Assembly: GCF_013426895.1 (NCBI RefSeq)
Contig: NZ_AP023175.1
Span: 1,488,001-1,552,000, forward strand
DNA: 64,000 nt
Direction: 5' to 3'
DNA from: Paraburkholderia largidicola
Lineage (GTDB): Bacteria > Pseudomonadota > Gammaproteobacteria > Burkholderiales > Burkholderiaceae
The notes under the pieces were generated by a model that had not been told where the DNA came from, did no database searches, and saw nothing but the letters and a program-made list of their open reading frames with translations. This document shows, piece after piece, positions 1-8,777 of this stretch (the stretch's first letter is position 1; each line of letters begins with the position of its first letter). Both the position numbers and the translations under genes were made by a program.

Positions 1-445
1 CGGGAATCTTCTGCAAACGCAGGTCGGGACGCGGCAGCGGCTTGCGATCCGGCTGAGCGGAATCGAGTGTGGCGGTGAGCCAGCGGCCCTCGCGCACCAG
101 CGATGCGAACAGCTTGAGCTGCCCGACGGTACGCGCCCGCTCGCCTTCGAGCCGCGCCTTGGGCAGCGCGGATTCGGCCTGCGCGCGCTCGATCAGGGCG
201 TCGCCGAGCCCGAGGATGTTCTCTGCGACGGTCTCGAGAAAATGCGCGCGAATTTCGAGGGAAGTCTGACGGTACGAATCGAAGGCGAGCGCGGCCAGTG
301 TGCACGCGCGATCCACTTCGACCGTGCCGCCCGCACCGAACTCGGGTTCGATTTCCATGTTGCGCGCCGGGTCGAACGCGCGCAGCGTGCCTTTGGTGCC
401 GCGCACCTCGGACCCGCCGATCAGCATGTCACCGGTAATTTGCAT
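1..445 (-). CDS. alpha-ketoglutaric semialdehyde dehydrogenase (N-terminal part)
   Basis: This is the first 148 codons of an NADP-dependent aldehyde dehydrogenase of the 2,5-dioxovalerate (alpha-ketoglutaric semialdehyde) dehydrogenase group. Members oxidise the semialdehyde to 2-oxoglutarate at the end of aldarate, pentose or hydroxyproline degradation. The reading frame is open to the window edge. It shows the usual N-terminus (MQITGDMLIGGSEV) and ends in LPRPDLRLQKIP, which in this family directly precedes the GPVAVFGASNFP segment. An AGGAG sequence six bases before the ATG supports the start. The catalytic Cys and Glu lie outside the window, so the assignment rests on the N-terminal family signature only. 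Confidence 0.8.
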   Translation of the reverse strand, partial: MQITGDMLIGGSEVRGTKGTLRAFDPARNMEIEPEFGAGGTVEVDRACTLAALAFDSYRQTSLEIRAHFLETVAENILGLGDALIERAQAESALPKARLEGERARTVGQLKLFASLVREGRWLTATLDSAQPDRKPLPRPDLRLQKIP

Positions 446-1411
446 GTCCTGCTCCTGTCGATGGCTGCGCGGCAGGAACACATGTCGCGTCGCGCGGCCG
501 GAAATCCAAATAGTGCGACGTCAAGAATGGGCGGACGATTCCGCGAGACGGCGCTCGAAGTCGAGCAAAGCCGGCGTCGCAACTTCGATCTTCGCATGAT
601 GTTCAAGCGGCGTCGAACAGCGGCGTCGAACGCAACAGCGGCGAGATCGGCCGCATGTCCGCGAGCGTCGACAACGTGACCGCGTCGTGCAGCGAACGCA
701 TCAGTCAGTCGCTCATTCCTGATATCACCTTTGACCGGTTCACGCTTTTCAGCAGCCGGCGCAGGTAGTCGTCGCGCGAAGGATCGTCGCGCACGATCGC
801 GTACTTCACAGCAACGAATGTGCCGCGCGAGCCTGTCGACGGACGATCTGGAACACGTGCGTCGGGCGGCTCGGCGCAAAGACAATCACCTGGCCAAATT
901 AGCATCGTCTCGCCAATGTTGTCAAACAACTTTGGGTGCGCGAATACTACAATGCAACATGCATGATCGTGCTTTCTTCATATGAATAAAGGCCCGAGAT
1001 GCTGCGCTGCAGATCTGACTTATAAAAATGCTGGTATGACAACGAATGGAAAATCGGACCGGTTTGAATCAAACGTTTTGTAATCTCTTCCGATTTTCAA
1101 GATCGAACCGTATTTAATACCGACCCAAAATCGCGCAAAAACCCTACTAAATAACAGCTTATTCAGATGGCTGTCAGCCACGGCAGGAGCGGATTTGCGG
1201 CATTTGCTGCAGAATTGCGTCAACGCAATTAATTCCCGGTTGGCGCAACGCCCGATTTTGAGCCATAAATGAAACAGGCGAGAAATTCTCTATCGCCAAT
1301 TCGTATTAACCGGCGAATATAGTGATAAATTGATGCGCAACAAGACCCATGAGTAACCGCAGCATCGGCATGGCCATAGCCCCCACCGCTGCGAACCTCG
1401 AGAGATAGACT
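446..1411. other. intergenic region with degraded coding sequence
   Basis: This stretch lies between the divergent dehydrogenase and luxR genes. The part up to about 960 is GC-rich and has only short overlapping open frames. The part from about 1020 to 1400 is clearly more AT-rich and probably carries the luxR promoter. No RNA gene, strong palindrome or terminator was seen. Confidence 0.5.
705..929 (-). pseudogene. possible frameshifted gene remnant
   Basis: An open frame of 74 codons reads ETMLIWPGDCLCAEPPDARV and later FVAVKYAIVRDD and DYLRRLLKSVNRSKV. The first half reads more like a protein in a neighbouring frame (GQVIVFAPSRPTHVFQIV), and the second half looks protein-like in the annotated frame. 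This suggests a decayed gene with a frameshift. The family was not recognised. No convincing ribosome-binding site was found. Confidence 0.25.
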
Positions 1412-2140
1412 TTGCCGCAACATTTCATTGAACAGATGTCGCCGTTGCTGGAAGCGGAGAACGATGTCAGCTGGTTCCGCGAAGTCGCCCGACTGGCAGA
1501 CGGCTGGGGCTTCGACCGCGTGCTGGTCGGCATCCTTCCACGGCCGGGCATGCGGCTGGAAGACGCGTTCATCCGGAGCACGTACTCTCCATCGTGGCGG
1601 CAGTTCTACAACGATCAGGGGTTCGCGCACATCGACCCGACCGTCGCGCATTGCATGACGAAGTCGTCACCCCTGATCTGGTCGCCAGATCTGTTCGTCA
1701 CCTATCCGGCTCAGACGATGTACGAAGAAGCTCGCGCGCACGGCTTGCGCGCCGGCGTGAGCCTGCCTATTCACGGGCCGAGGCAGGAATCGGGGCTGAT
1801 CTGCTTCGTCAACGACCGTAATCCGACCGACGACTTCTGGCGTCATCTCGACGTCGTGTTGCCCAACCTGGTGCTGTTGCGCGATCTCGTCATCGACACG
1901 AGCCAGCCGCACCTGAATGCTCACACGCAGGCGTTGGTGCCGAAGCTCACGCCGCGCGAACAGGAATGCCTGAAATGGACCGCACGCGGTAAGTCCACTT
2001 GGGAAATTTCGCACATTCTTAATTGCTCGGAAGCCGTGGTGAACTTCCACCTTAAGAACATTCGCACGAAATTCGGCGTGAACTCACGGCGCGCGGCGGC
2101 CGTGATTGCAACGCAACTCGGCCTTATTGATCCAGGTTGA
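1412..2140 (+). CDS. braR: LuxR-family acyl-homoserine lactone receptor
   Basis: LuxR-type quorum-sensing transcription factor of 242 residues if the TTG at 1412 is used, or 234 from the in-frame ATG at 1436. Residues about 20-165 are the autoinducer-binding domain, with the typical aromatic and acidic residues in SWRQFYNDQGFAHIDPTV and PLIWSPDLF. The C-terminal 60 residues are a GerE/LuxR helix-turn-helix starting LTPREQECLKW. It is followed on the opposite strand by an rsaL-like gene, overlapping by 17 bp, and then by the luxI synthase. This order matches the BraI/R locus of Paraburkholderia, which uses long-chain 3-oxo acyl-homoserine lactones. The symbol rests on synteny and general similarity; ligand specificity is inferred. 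Confidence 0.88.
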   Translation: MPQHFIEQMSPLLEAENDVSWFREVARLADGWGFDRVLVGILPRPGMRLEDAFIRSTYSPSWRQFYNDQGFAHIDPTVAHCMTKSSPLIWSPDLFVTYPAQTMYEEARAHGLRAGVSLPIHGPRQESGLICFVNDRNPTDDFWRHLDVVLPNLVLLRDLVIDTSQPHLNAHTQALVPKLTPREQECLKWTARGKSTWEISHILNCSEAVVNFHLKNIRTKFGVNSRRAAAVIATQLGLIDPG

Positions 2141-2456
2141 TGAGTTCGCGCGCTTCCGGGTTGTGGAGCACCTTCTCTGCCCTGCCCAGATCGCCGTCCG
2201 TGACCGTCTTGGTGAAGTAGAGGCCCAGCAGGATCGAGACGGGTGCCGGAATTTCAGCGCCCGATTCAAAGCGGCTGCCGCGCGATTGGGTCACGCCAAA
2301 GCGCGCCCAGAATTGACGTTGGCTCTCCTTCTTTTTCTTGCGGTACGCGATGATCAGCACGCGGTCCACGCCAGTTGAAGTATCCGCGCCACGGCTCTGC
2401 ACGGTCGGTTGAACGTTTGCGTGAACGCCCGCTTGCCAGTGATTCTGAAGTTCCAT
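2124..2456 (-). CDS. rsaL: RsaL-like quorum-sensing repressor
   Basis: Small DNA-binding protein of 110 residues. A helix-turn-helix of the RsaL/XRE type spans about residues 45-75 (ESQRQFWARFGVTQSRGSR). RsaL proteins repress the adjacent luxI gene by binding the shared promoter and so hold signal production at a steady level. The gene lies between luxR and luxI, is divergent from luxI, and its end overlaps the end of luxR, exactly as in Pseudomonas lasR-rsaL-lasI and Paraburkholderia bra loci. The ATG is preceded by AGGGAAA, a modest Shine-Dalgarno match. Confidence 0.88.
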   Translation of the reverse strand: MELQNHWQAGVHANVQPTVQSRGADTSTGVDRVLIIAYRKKKKESQRQFWARFGVTQSRGSRFESGAEIPAPVSILLGLYFTKTVTDGDLGRAEKVLHNPEARELINLDQ

Positions 2457-2516
2457 GATGGTTTTTCCCTGTGTTTGACCCTCATCTCAATTTTGTAATC
2501 ATCAGACGGACTGAGC

Positions 2517-2536
2517 ACCTATCCAGGTGAATAGGT
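2517..2536. promoter_or_regulatory. lux-box operator in the rsaL-luxI intergenic region
   Basis: The 20-bp dyad ACCTATCCAGGTGAATAGGT has 6-bp perfect outer arms and contains the CT-N12-AG core typical of LasR/LuxR boxes. It lies 62 bp before the luxI ATG and about 60 bp before the rsaL start. It is the likely LuxR-type activator site controlling both genes. Confidence 0.75.
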
Positions 2537-2598
2537 GTTTTTTTTATCCGAAATGCATACGGTTTCCTGCGTACCGCGACCAACGTAAGGAGCACACC

Positions 2599-3186
2599 AT
2601 GCATACGGCGATTCGGATTGGCACACGGCAAGAGTTCGACAACAACCACATCAACGAGATGTACCGGCTGCGCGCCCGCGTCTTCCGGGACCGCATGGGA
2701 TGGGACGTTCCGACCATCGCTGGCATGGAGATCGACGGCTACGACGCGCTCGGGCCGTATTACATGCTCATCCAGGACGCCGACCGCGCGGTGCGCGGCT
2801 GCTGGCGGCTGATGCCCACGGAAGGCCCCAACATGCTGAAGGATACGTTCCCGCAGTTGCTCGACGGTCACGACGCCCCAATCGGGAGGCATATATGGGA
2901 ACTGAGCCGCTTTGCTATCGAAACGGATGGAGAGCAAACGTTTGGCTTTGCAGATTTGACGATGCACGCCATCCACGAACTGGTGACGTTCGCGGACCGG
3001 ATGAGCATCACGCGCTATGTGACCGTCACGACGGTGGCGATCGAGCGGCTGTTGCGCCGCACGGGCATCGAAGTGACGCGGTTGGGGCCGCCCGTGAAGA
3101 TCGGCGTCGAACGCACGATCGCGCTCGACATCACCGTCGACGCGATTCGCGCAGCCGTCTGCAAGCCGATGCCCGTGGCGGCTTGA
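2599..3186 (+). CDS. braI: acyl-homoserine lactone synthase (LuxI family)
   Basis: LuxI-type synthase of 195 residues that makes acyl-homoserine lactone from S-adenosylmethionine and an acyl carrier protein. The conserved N-terminal active-site pattern is present: YRLRARVF (Arg24, Phe28), GW (Trp34) and EIDGYD with two acidic residues. The central WELSRFAI supplies the invariant Glu-x-x-Arg. AAGGAG lies eight bases before the ATG. It is divergent from rsaL behind a lux box, so positive feedback by the LuxR protein and repression by RsaL are expected. Confidence 0.93.
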   Translation: MHTAIRIGTRQEFDNNHINEMYRLRARVFRDRMGWDVPTIAGMEIDGYDALGPYYMLIQDADRAVRGCWRLMPTEGPNMLKDTFPQLLDGHDAPIGRHIWELSRFAIETDGEQTFGFADLTMHAIHELVTFADRMSITRYVTVTTVAIERLLRRTGIEVTRLGPPVKIGVERTIALDITVDAIRAAVCKPMPVAA

Positions 3187-3211
3187 GTTTGCGTTCGAGC
3201 CTCAGCCGAGC

Positions 3212-4765
3212 CTAGCTGCGCCGGAACGTGATGTGCGAGATCCGGCGCACCAGCAGCGCCGCCGCCAGCGCGGCGCAGCCCGTCAGCACGACGCCGATGT
3301 GGATCGACTGCACCAGCACGTGACGCGCGGCGTCGAACAGCGCCGGCCCTTCGAGGCCGGCGCGTTTCAGTTCGATCAGCAGCGAGTCGCGCAGGTTTTC
3401 GTCGACGAGAATGCGTGGATCGGCGAGCTTCGGCCGCCATGCCGACGCGACGGTTTCGCCGAGCACGCGCAACGACTCTTCCACGCCCGACGCATAGCGC
3501 CGGTTCACGATCGTCGCGACGATGCTGGTGCCGAGCATGCCGCCCACCATCCGCGTCGATTGCAGCAGCGCCGTCGTGATGCCGAAGCGCTCGCGGCCGG
3601 CAATCTCCTGGCCGAACACGTTCAGGTTGTTGAGAATGAAACCGAGCCCGATGCCGACGGCCGCCATCGACAGTTCGAGATAGAGATGCGGCGTCGCGGG
3701 TGTGGCGAGCGCGATGCCCACTGAAGCGACGACGAGCAGGCTGAAACCGATCGTCAGAATCGCCGTCGGGCGCTTCATGTGAATCACGATGCGCGTATTG
3801 ATCATGCTGCCGAGGGCGATGCAGGCGGCGATCGGCGTCGCGAGCAGGCCGGCCTGCTGCGGTGACAGCCCGAAACCGCCTTGCAGCAGCAGCGGGGCGA
3901 AAAAGATCAGCGAGAACATCACGAAACCCGACAGCACCGACAGCGTGAACAGCGTCACTAGCTGCGGGTCCTTGAACAGGTCGAGCGGCACGATCGGGTG
4001 TGTCGCGCGCCGCTCGCAGACCAGCAGCGCGGCCGCGCCCACCACGACCAGCACGGCGAGTATCAGGTTGCCCGTGGTCAGGCCGTCCTTCGGCACGGCT
4101 TCGATGAACGTCTGAAGCCCGCCGAGCACCAGCGCGACGAGCGCGGCGCCCGCCCAGTCGATCCGCACGTCGCCCGTGCGCTCGCGCCGGTAGTACGGCA
4201 GATGCGCCCAGATGAAGTACAGCGCGAGCGCGCCGACGGGCAGATTGACGAGAAATGTCGAGCGCCAGCCGAATTGTTCGCTGAGCCAGCCGCCCAGCGA
4301 CGGCCCCGCCGCCGTGCCGATTCCGTAGGCGGCCGCCAGCACCACCTGCCAGCGCACGCGGGTGCGCGGGTCGGGAAAGAGATCGGGGATCGACGCGAAC
4401 GCGGTGCCGACCATCATCCCGCCGCCCACGCCCTGCAACCCGCGCGCGAACACCAGAAACGGCATGCTGGGTGCGAGGCCGCACAGCCCCGACGCCACGG
4501 TGAAAACGATCACCGCCGTAATCACGAAATACTTGCGGCCGAAATAGTCGCCGAGCCGCCCGAACACGGGCACTGTGACGACGGACGCCAGCAGATAGGC
4601 GCTCGCAATCCACGCGTAATACTCGAAACCGTGCAGTTCGACGACGATCGACGGCAATGCCGTGCTGACGACCGTCTGATCGAGCGCGACCAGCATGTTG
4701 ACGAGACCGATGCCGAGCATGGCCAGCAGTGCGTCGCGAAAAACCAGGGGACGGGAAGAATTCAC
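3212..4765 (-). CDS. MFS drug exporter, DHA2 (EmrB/QacA) family
   Basis: Membrane transporter of 517 residues with about 14 hydrophobic segments, the length and topology of the DHA2 family of proton-driven multidrug exporters. The N-terminus carries the family pattern ALDQTVVSTALPSIVVEL, followed by the loop 2-3 motif GRLGDYFGRK and the antiporter motif C region GPSLGGWLSEQFGWR. A GntR-family gene lies 99 bp upstream on the same strand and may regulate it. The substrate cannot be read from the sequence. It is convergent with luxI, with 25 bp between stops. Confidence 0.88.
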   Translation of the reverse strand: MNSSRPLVFRDALLAMLGIGLVNMLVALDQTVVSTALPSIVVELHGFEYYAWIASAYLLASVVTVPVFGRLGDYFGRKYFVITAVIVFTVASGLCGLAPSMPFLVFARGLQGVGGGMMVGTAFASIPDLFPDPRTRVRWQVVLAAAYGIGTAAGPSLGGWLSEQFGWRSTFLVNLPVGALALYFIWAHLPYYRRERTGDVRIDWAGAALVALVLGGLQTFIEAVPKDGLTTGNLILAVLVVVGAAALLVCERRATHPIVPLDLFKDPQLVTLFTLSVLSGFVMFSLIFFAPLLLQGGFGLSPQQAGLLATPIAACIALGSMINTRIVIHMKRPTAILTIGFSLLVVASVGIALATPATPHLYLELSMAAVGIGLGFILNNLNVFGQEIAGRERFGITTALLQSTRMVGGMLGTSIVATIVNRRYASGVEESLRVLGETVASAWRPKLADPRILVDENLRDSLLIELKRAGLEGPALFDAARHVLVQSIHIGVVLTGCAALAAALLVRRISHITFRRS

Positions 4766-4864
4766 TTCTTTGCGATGCGGCGCAGTACGCGTCGCATTTT
4801 CAGATCAGGGGGAGAGGGAACAGGGCCGCAAGCACAGCACAACGGCCCGGCAAGGCGGAAAACG

Positions 4865-5554
4865 TCAGGAGCCGAACATCCGGTCACGCGCATGCTCGAG
4901 ATGCAGGCGCATCGCCTGGCCCGCCGCGGCTGCGTCCTTGCTGCGGATCGCTTCGAGCACGGCCAGATGCTCGGCCTGCACGAGCCGCTGGCGCTCGAGC
5001 GTCTTCACCAGCGACAGGTTACGCGACAGATTCATGCTGAACACGATCTGCTCTTCGATGAACGACATCATCGTGATGAAGAACTGGTTCTTCGACGCAC
5101 GCGCGACCGCAAGGTGAAACGCGAAGTCGTCCTTCGCGCCGATGCCCTGCGTTTCGATCACGCGCTCCAGTTCGTCCCATGCGTGCTGGATCGCGGCGAT
5201 GTCATCGGCTTCGGCCATTTGCGCAGCCAGTTCGGCAGCGCCCGACTCCGTCACGATGCGGAAGTCGTAGCAGCGGCGGATATCGGACAACGTCTCCAGC
5301 GGCGCGAAGCGACGCACATCGGGGTCCGGACGGCGCGCGACCGTCGTACCGGAGCCGTGCCGCGTGACGATGATGCCGTCGGCGCGCAGCCTCGCGAGCG
5401 CCTCGCGCACCGTCGGCCGCGACGTCTCGAAGCGCTCCGCGAGCGCATGCTCGGTCGGCAGGCGCTCGCCTTCCTTGTATTCGCCTTCGAGAATGCGGTT
5501 GAGGATGTCTCCGTAGATCTTGTCCGGCAGACCGGTCGATTTGCGCTCGTTCAT
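4865..5554 (-). CDS. FadR-type GntR-family transcriptional regulator
   Basis: Regulator of 229 residues. Residues about 10-75 form the winged helix (RLPTEHALAERFETSRPTVREALARL, here in parts), and the remainder is an all-helical FCD ligand-binding domain with the expected His residues (FAFHLAVARAS, AEHLAVLEAI, LHLEHARDRM). FCD domains bind small organic acids, usually through a metal. It is upstream of the DHA2 exporter on the same strand and divergent from the universal stress protein gene. No strong Shine-Dalgarno sequence precedes the ATG. The effector is unknown. Confidence 0.88.
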   Translation of the reverse strand: MNERKSTGLPDKIYGDILNRILEGEYKEGERLPTEHALAERFETSRPTVREALARLRADGIIVTRHGSGTTVARRPDPDVRRFAPLETLSDIRRCYDFRIVTESGAAELAAQMAEADDIAAIQHAWDELERVIETQGIGAKDDFAFHLAVARASKNQFFITMMSFIEEQIVFSMNLSRNLSLVKTLERQRLVQAEHLAVLEAIRSKDAAAAGQAMRLHLEHARDRMFGS

Positions 5555-5868
5555 CGTCGAGAGAAGCGGCTTGTCAGAGTAGATTGGAATTGTAAGGCAA
5601 ATAACGTGCGCTACCGGGTGAAATCACGGCGGATTCCGGCCCGAACACGCGTGGTTGCGCGCACCCCGCCAGTATGAACGACCTCACGTCCGACAGCAAA
5701 ATTTGACAAATCTTTGATTGACATCTGCATTCCCGCCCATCGAAACCCGCCTTTTCCCGACGATCGTTTAAGCTGCAGACGCAATCCGGACCTATTCAAA
5801 CCGCTTTCACGGGCGGCCCGCGCAGGCGGAACACGGCCGCGCGACGCCCTCCACGACACGGAGGCTTC
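5555..5868. other. divergent promoter region, gntR and universal stress gene
   Basis: This 314-bp region separates the divergent GntR and universal stress genes. It contains the FNR-like site listed separately. No small gene or terminator was found. Confidence 0.5.
5714..5727 (+). promoter_or_regulatory. possible FNR/Anr half-conserved site
   Basis: TTGATTGACATCTG matches the first half of the FNR consensus TTGAT-N4-ATCAA perfectly and three of five bases of the second half. It lies about 140 bp before a universal stress gene, a class often under FNR control, and an FNR-type regulator is encoded immediately downstream of that gene. Confidence 0.35.
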
Positions 5869-6348
5869 ATGTACACACGCATCCTTGTTGCCGTCGATGG
5901 CAGCAACACGTCGCGCCGCGCATTCGACGGCGCACTGGATCTGGCCAGCAAGCTGGGCGCGACACTGCGCGCGTTCTACGCGGTCGAAAACACGCCGATG
6001 TACTTCGACGCGCCCGGCTACGATCCGTCCATCTTGCGCAACCGTCTTGTCGAGCAGGGCAAGGAGTTGACGGCGGAACTGTCGGCGTCGATGCGCGAGC
6101 ATGGCGTATCGGGCGATATCGCAGTGGGCGAGGCGTCATCCTTCGACGACGTGCCGACGCTCGTGCTGCGCGCCGCCGCCGATTTCAACGCTGACCTGAT
6201 CGTGATGGGCACGCATGGCCGGCGCGGCATGCAGCGGCTGATTCTGGGCAGCGTAGCCGAGCGGTGCGTACGTCAATCGACATTGCCTGTGTTGCTGATT
6301 CCTTCCGCTGCCGGCGGCGGCGACACCGAGGAAGAACCCAGGCCCTGA
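5869..6348 (+). CDS. universal stress protein (UspA family)
   Basis: Single-domain UspA protein of 159 residues. It starts with the beta-strand and ATP-loop pattern YTRILVAVDGSNTSRRAF and ends with the nucleotide-binding motif GTHGRRGMQRLILGSVAERC, followed by S and P (VRQSTLPVLLIP). The G-2x-G-9x-G-S/T pattern suggests ATP binding. Such proteins support survival under hypoxia, starvation or oxidative stress. The gene is divergent from gntR and precedes the fnr-like gene, which fits an oxygen-responsive unit. Confidence 0.92.
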   Translation: MYTRILVAVDGSNTSRRAFDGALDLASKLGATLRAFYAVENTPMYFDAPGYDPSILRNRLVEQGKELTAELSASMREHGVSGDIAVGEASSFDDVPTLVLRAAADFNADLIVMGTHGRRGMQRLILGSVAERCVRQSTLPVLLIPSAAGGGDTEEEPRP

Positions 6349-6478
6349 GCATCGCGCGCGAAGCAGAGCCTGACGCCGCTCAACCGGACGCTGGCTGGCG
6401 ACGCGTCATTTTGCCGCCTGGTTGCGCGCGCATCGAGTGGGACAATCGGTTGTCACCCTTTTATTGCCGGTTGGTCCC

Positions 6479-7270
6479 ATGCTCAATCCCATCGCAGTTA
6501 CCGCCGCTGTCGCTCCTGCCCGCGCTGTCCGCCGCAGCCCCGCCTCGTCCACGCAGCGCGCCGTGCGCAGCGCTGCGCGCTGTTCGTCGTGCGCGATGCG
6601 TCATCTGTGCATGCCGCAAGGCGTGGCCGCCAACGAGATGCCGCAGCTCGAAGCGCTGATCTGCTCGGCGCGCTCGGTGCGACGCGGCGAGGCGCTCTAT
6701 CGCGCGGGCGATGCGTTCGACAGCCTGTACGCCGTGCGCTCGGGATCGTTGAAGACGGTGATGGCCCATCGCGATGGCCGCGAGCAGGTCACGGGCTTGA
6801 GGATCGCGGGCGAAGCGCTCGGTCTCGACGGCATCAGCAGCGACCAGCATGCATGCAGCGCCGTCGCGCTTGAAGACAGCTCGGTGTGCATCATCCCTTA
6901 CGCGGCGCTCAAGCATCTGTGCCGCGAGATCGGCTCGATGCAGGAACGGCTGCACAAGCTGATGGGCGAGCAGATCGTCCGCGAGGCCGCGCAGATGATG
7001 GTGCTCGGCTCGTTGAGCGCCGACGAGCGCGTCGCTGCATTCCTGCTCGATATCTCCGGGCGCAACGCGCAGCGCGGTTATTCATCGGCGGAATTCAATC
7101 TGCGGATGACGCGCGAAGACATGGGCAGCTACCTCGGCATGACGCTCGAAACCGTGAGCCGCACCCTGTCAAGATTTCAAAAACGCGGACTGATCGACGC
7201 ACAAGGCCGCTTCATTCATATCGTCGATCCCGAAGGCTTGCGCCAGGTCGGCGCCGCGCCGAACGCCTGA
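6479..7270 (+). CDS. fnr: FNR-type oxygen-sensing transcriptional regulator
   Basis: Crp/Fnr-family regulator of 263 residues from the ATG at 6479. An in-frame start at 6422 would add 19 residues that look non-native. Cysteines 35, 38 and 44 (CSSCAMRHLC) and Cys125 (HAC) match the four cluster ligands of E. coli FNR, so a [4Fe-4S] oxygen sensor is likely. The cyclic-nucleotide-like beta roll covers about residues 55-170. The C-terminal helix-turn-helix contains ETVSRTLSRFQ, with the Glu, Ser and Arg that read TTGAT half-sites. It probably switches genes under low oxygen, possibly including the upstream universal stress gene and the cyo operon (inference). Confidence 0.92.
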   Translation: MLNPIAVTAAVAPARAVRRSPASSTQRAVRSAARCSSCAMRHLCMPQGVAANEMPQLEALICSARSVRRGEALYRAGDAFDSLYAVRSGSLKTVMAHRDGREQVTGLRIAGEALGLDGISSDQHACSAVALEDSSVCIIPYAALKHLCREIGSMQERLHKLMGEQIVREAAQMMVLGSLSADERVAAFLLDISGRNAQRGYSSAEFNLRMTREDMGSYLGMTLETVSRTLSRFQKRGLIDAQGRFIHIVDPEGLRQVGAAPNA

Positions 7271-7449
7271 TCCCGCCAAGGTCCCGCGCGCCGCTTCGTC
7301 TCGCACGACGCCGGCGCGCATGCGCCTGGCACGTCTCCTGCGCCTGCGGTACAGTTCAAGATTATTCTTCTCGGCGAGAGTCGGGTCTTCGGCACCCCGC
7401 ACTCGTCTCGTGCATAGATGCTTGCTGTCCCCACGAGGAGACCCGGCGA

Positions 7450-8748
7450 ATGAACCGCGACCCCGCTCCGCACCACCCGCTGGCCGAACGTCTCATCGAC
7501 GCGCGCCGCGTGACCGACGCCCTGTTCTCGGTTGTCAAACCCGAATACCTCTATGACCGGCCGATCCGCGAACGCCACCGGATCGTCTTTTACATCGGCC
7601 ACCTCGAAGCTTTCGACCGCAATCTGTTCGACGAACGCCTGTGCCCGCTGCCCGCGTTCGCGCCGGAACTCGACAGGCTGTTCGCGTTCGGCATCGATCC
7701 CGTCGACGGTGGCTTTCCCACCGACCAACCTTCCGACTGGCCCTCGATCGACGCCGTGCGCGACTACGCGCGCAAGGCGCGCGAGCAGATCGACAGCCGT
7801 CTTGCCGCCTATGAGTTCGGCAGCGGCGGCATGGCGACGGGCTCGCCCGAGCAACTGATGCATGTCGCCATCGAACACCGGCTGATGCACGCGGAAACGC
7901 TCGCGTACATGCTGCATCAGTTGCCGCTGGAGATGAAGGCCGCGCCGCCGGGCGTCACGTCCACTGCGCAATACACGCGCAACGTTGAAGCGTCGCCGAT
8001 GGTACGCGTGTCGGCAGGCGAGGCCGTGCTCGGCATGAAGAAGGAAGATGGACGCTTCGGCTGGGACAACGAGTTCGGCGAGCAGCGCGTGCAGGTCGAC
8101 GCGTTCGAGATGGACCGCTACATGGTGACCAACGCGCAATTCCGCGAGTTCATCGACGCAGGCGGCTATCGCAATCGCGCTTACTGGAACGATAAAGACT
8201 GGGCGTGGAAGGAAGCGGAGGGCGTCGCGCATCCCGTCACATGGTCGCGGAATGCAGACGGCGAGTGGACGTTGCGCACGATGTTCGAAGATATCCCGCT
8301 GCCGCCCGATTGGCCCGTCTACGTGAGCCACGCGGAGGCAAGCGCCTACGCACATTGGGCCGGCAAGACACTGCCCACGGAAGCGCAATGGCAGCGCGCC
8401 ACGCAAGGCGTGCCGGACGCGCCTTCGGGCAACTACGATTTCCGCAACTGGGACCCGCAAGCCGTCGATGCATCGCCGGGGAATGTCAGCGCGTTCGGTG
8501 TCGAAGGCCAGTTTGGCAACGGCTGGGAATGGACGTCGTCGCTATTCGATGCGCTGCCGGGCTTCGAGGCGTTTCCGTTCTATCTCGGCTACTCGGCCAA
8601 TTTCTACGATGGACAGCATTACGTGCTGAAGGGCGGTTCGGCGCGCACCGCGCAATGTATGATCCGGCCGACGTTCCGCAACTGGTTTCAGCCGCGGTAT
8701 CAGCATGTGTATGCGGGGTTCAGGTGCGTCAGTGCTTCTGACAGCTAA
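7450..8748 (+). CDS. EgtB-like nonheme iron sulfoxide synthase (SUMF1/FGE domain)
   Basis: Protein of 432 residues with an N-terminal DinB-like helical domain and a C-terminal formylglycine-generating-enzyme-like domain. His51 (IGHLEAF) and the His143-x3-His147 pair (EHRLMHAE) match the three iron ligands of EgtB, which joins a sulfur donor to hercynine in ergothioneine synthesis. The C-terminus has the conserved GNGWEWTSS and YAGFRC patterns. A good GAGGAG lies before the ATG at 7450. No EgtD methyltransferase, SenB or SenC gene is nearby, so ergothioneine, selenoneine or another thiohistidine product all remain possible. Confidence 0.82.
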   Translation: MNRDPAPHHPLAERLIDARRVTDALFSVVKPEYLYDRPIRERHRIVFYIGHLEAFDRNLFDERLCPLPAFAPELDRLFAFGIDPVDGGFPTDQPSDWPSIDAVRDYARKAREQIDSRLAAYEFGSGGMATGSPEQLMHVAIEHRLMHAETLAYMLHQLPLEMKAAPPGVTSTAQYTRNVEASPMVRVSAGEAVLGMKKEDGRFGWDNEFGEQRVQVDAFEMDRYMVTNAQFREFIDAGGYRNRAYWNDKDWAWKEAEGVAHPVTWSRNADGEWTLRTMFEDIPLPPDWPVYVSHAEASAYAHWAGKTLPTEAQWQRATQGVPDAPSGNYDFRNWDPQAVDASPGNVSAFGVEGQFGNGWEWTSSLFDALPGFEAFPFYLGYSANFYDGQHYVLKGGSARTAQCMIRPTFRNWFQPRYQHVYAGFRCVSASDS

Positions 8749-8777
8749 GACGTGAACTGGCGAACACACTCGGATGC

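Noticed and set aside
6886..7449. N-terminal extension of the EgtB-like frame
   Set aside because: The first part overlaps the fnr-like gene in another frame and is low-complexity Arg-rich. The ATG at 7450 has a good ribosome-binding site and fits the family length.
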